Assembly: GCF_949987515.2 (NCBI RefSeq)
Contig: NC_082689.1
Coordinates: 6,687,501-6,751,500 of the forward strand
Direction of reading: 5' to 3'
Source: Delphinus delphis
Taxonomy: Eukaryota; Chordata; Mammalia; Artiodactyla; Delphinidae
DNA: 64,000 nt
The translations under genes were made by a program, and so were the position numbers. Numbering within the stretch: the stretch's first letter is position 1; the number at the start of each line of letters is the position of its first letter. Under the pieces are notes generated by a model. The model was not told the origin of the DNA. It was given only the letters and a program-made list of their open reading frames with translations, and did not search any database. Below, piece after piece: positions 63,100-64,000 of this stretch.

Positions 63100-63455
63100 G
63101 GACTTCCCTGGTGGCACAGTGGTTGAGAATCCGCCTGCAAATGCAGGGGACACGGGTTCAAGCCCTGGTCCAGGAAGATCCCACATGCCGTGGAGCAACT
63201 AAGCCTGTGCGCCACAACTACTGAGCCTGCGCTCTAGAGCCCGCGTGCCACAACTACTGAAGCCCGTGTGCCTAGAGCCCAAGCTCTGCAACAAGAGGAG
63301 CCACTGCAATCATAAGCCCACGCTCCACAACGAAGAGTAGCCCCCACTCATCGCAACTAGAGAAAGCCTGCGTGCAGCAACGAAGACCCAACAACGAAGA
63401 CCCAATGCAGCCAAAAATAAATAAACTAATTAATTAATTAATTATTTTTTAAAAA
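63100..63455 (+). repeat. CHR-type SINE, long form
   Basis: Begins ggacttccctggtggcacag, about 20 bp after the previous SINE and in the same orientation. A small 'acgaagacccaac' duplication sits near its 3' end. Confidence 0.93.
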
Positions 63456-63758
63456 AGGCACTGTTAAAGGGGGAGCACCCTCATCAGATAGCTTTGTTAG
63501 GATAGTGACATTAAAATATACAAATGGGTTGTGAATATTTAGTTGTAGGTATAAGTGAGTGATGTCACCTTTAGCCCCATAAAAATAGATGAGTTTATAT
63601 GAAGAGCTATATTGAGTCCATGGTGATTAGTTTATGTGACTTAAGGACATATTTCTCTTAAAACTGTGTCATAGGTCACTTTTTTATATCTTAAGAAACA
63701 TTATGTATTCTTCTATATGATTCAGCTTTTAAAAACTAAAAATTTTTTCTTTTGACAG

Positions 63759-63902
63759 TCGGCCAAATTGCGTAAGCTGCCTCCCTTTCTTACTTTTTCA
63801 TTATTAAGATTTAATTTTGATTTTGTGAAGTGTGAACGATACAAGGAAACAAGCTGTTATACGTTCCCTCTCCGGATCAATCTCAAGCCATTTTGTGAAC
63901 AG
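63759..63902 (+). CDS. USP40: USP40 sixth coding exon
   Basis: 144 bp, phase 0, acceptor cttttgacag and donor CAG|GTTTGA, which is weaker than usual. It encodes 'SAKLRKLPPFLTFSLLRFNF' and on to 'LRINLKPFCEQ'. This is the USP 'LP..L...L.RF.FD' strand before the catalytic His box, which lies beyond the window. Confidence 0.96.
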
Positions 63903-64000
63903 GTTTGAACTATTTTGTATTGAAATTCTTTCTTTTACCCTCTCAAGATTGAATCTTTTATTGACCTGATTTACAGTTGGCTTAGTGCAGAATCTCTCAG

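Noticed and set aside
63361..63400. Short direct repeats resembling a CRISPR-like array
   Set aside because: A single small duplication inside a SINE. No spacer-repeat structure exists anywhere in the window.

Overview
The window is nuclear DNA from a cetacean, most likely a toothed whale. It carries many tRNA-derived SINEs of the cetartiodactyl CHR type (head ggcttccctggtggcgcag, with A-box and B-box), cetartiodactyl-type L1 elements, and a mitochondrial insertion whose genes read as mammalian. Genes are split by introns with GT/AG borders, and about half the window or more is retroposed DNA.

The locus is the UGT1A (UDP-glucuronosyltransferase 1A) first-exon array next to USP40, in the head-to-head arrangement known in human. 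Three UGT1A first exons lie on the minus strand: a UGT1A7-10-like exon (43721-44575), a UGT1A3/4/5-like exon (26372-27235) and a decayed UGT1A1/3-like pseudoexon (about 700-1265). Each intact one would be spliced to shared exons 2-5, which lie to the left outside the window. USP40 runs on the plus strand from a CpG-rich promoter near 49.5-49.7 kb. Six coding exons are in the window, covering the catalytic Cys box and the two CxxC zinc-binding pairs, and the gene continues past the right edge.

Layout: 0.7-1.3 kb UGT1A pseudoexon; 3.6-5.0 kb old L1 3' part; 5.4-23.3 kb a nested repeat complex; 23.3-26.3 kb older L1/MIR/SINE; 26.4-27.4 kb UGT1A exon and upstream region; 27.4-32.2 kb mostly single-copy with a duplicated 170-bp block; 32.2-38.2 kb L1 3' ends, SINEs, a TA-flanked DNA transposon and MIRs; 39.3-43.3 kb an old L1 split by a 2.3-kb NUMT (ATP6 to ND4); 43.7-44.6 kb UGT1A exon; 45.6-47.8 kb L1 split by two LTRs; 49.4-64 kb USP40.

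The nested complex is the most structured part. An old L1 was hit by a full-length processed copy of NETO2 (10853-14528, minus strand, with 5'UTR, 3'UTR and A-tail), an unidentified retroposed transcript-like segment (9456-10460), a short L1 3' end, several SINEs and a full-length younger L1 (15301-22583). The younger L1 itself carries two SINEs. Many of these insertions are bracketed by visible target-site duplications.

I see no new enzymatic or defence system. The points most worth following are the absence of a UGT1A6-like exon where it is expected, a substituted splice donor on the UGT1A3-like exon, a perfect 18-bp duplication of a CRE-bearing unit in the USP40 promoter beside two opposed ZNF143-type motifs, and an apparent SINE landing site used repeatedly in USP40 intron 2.
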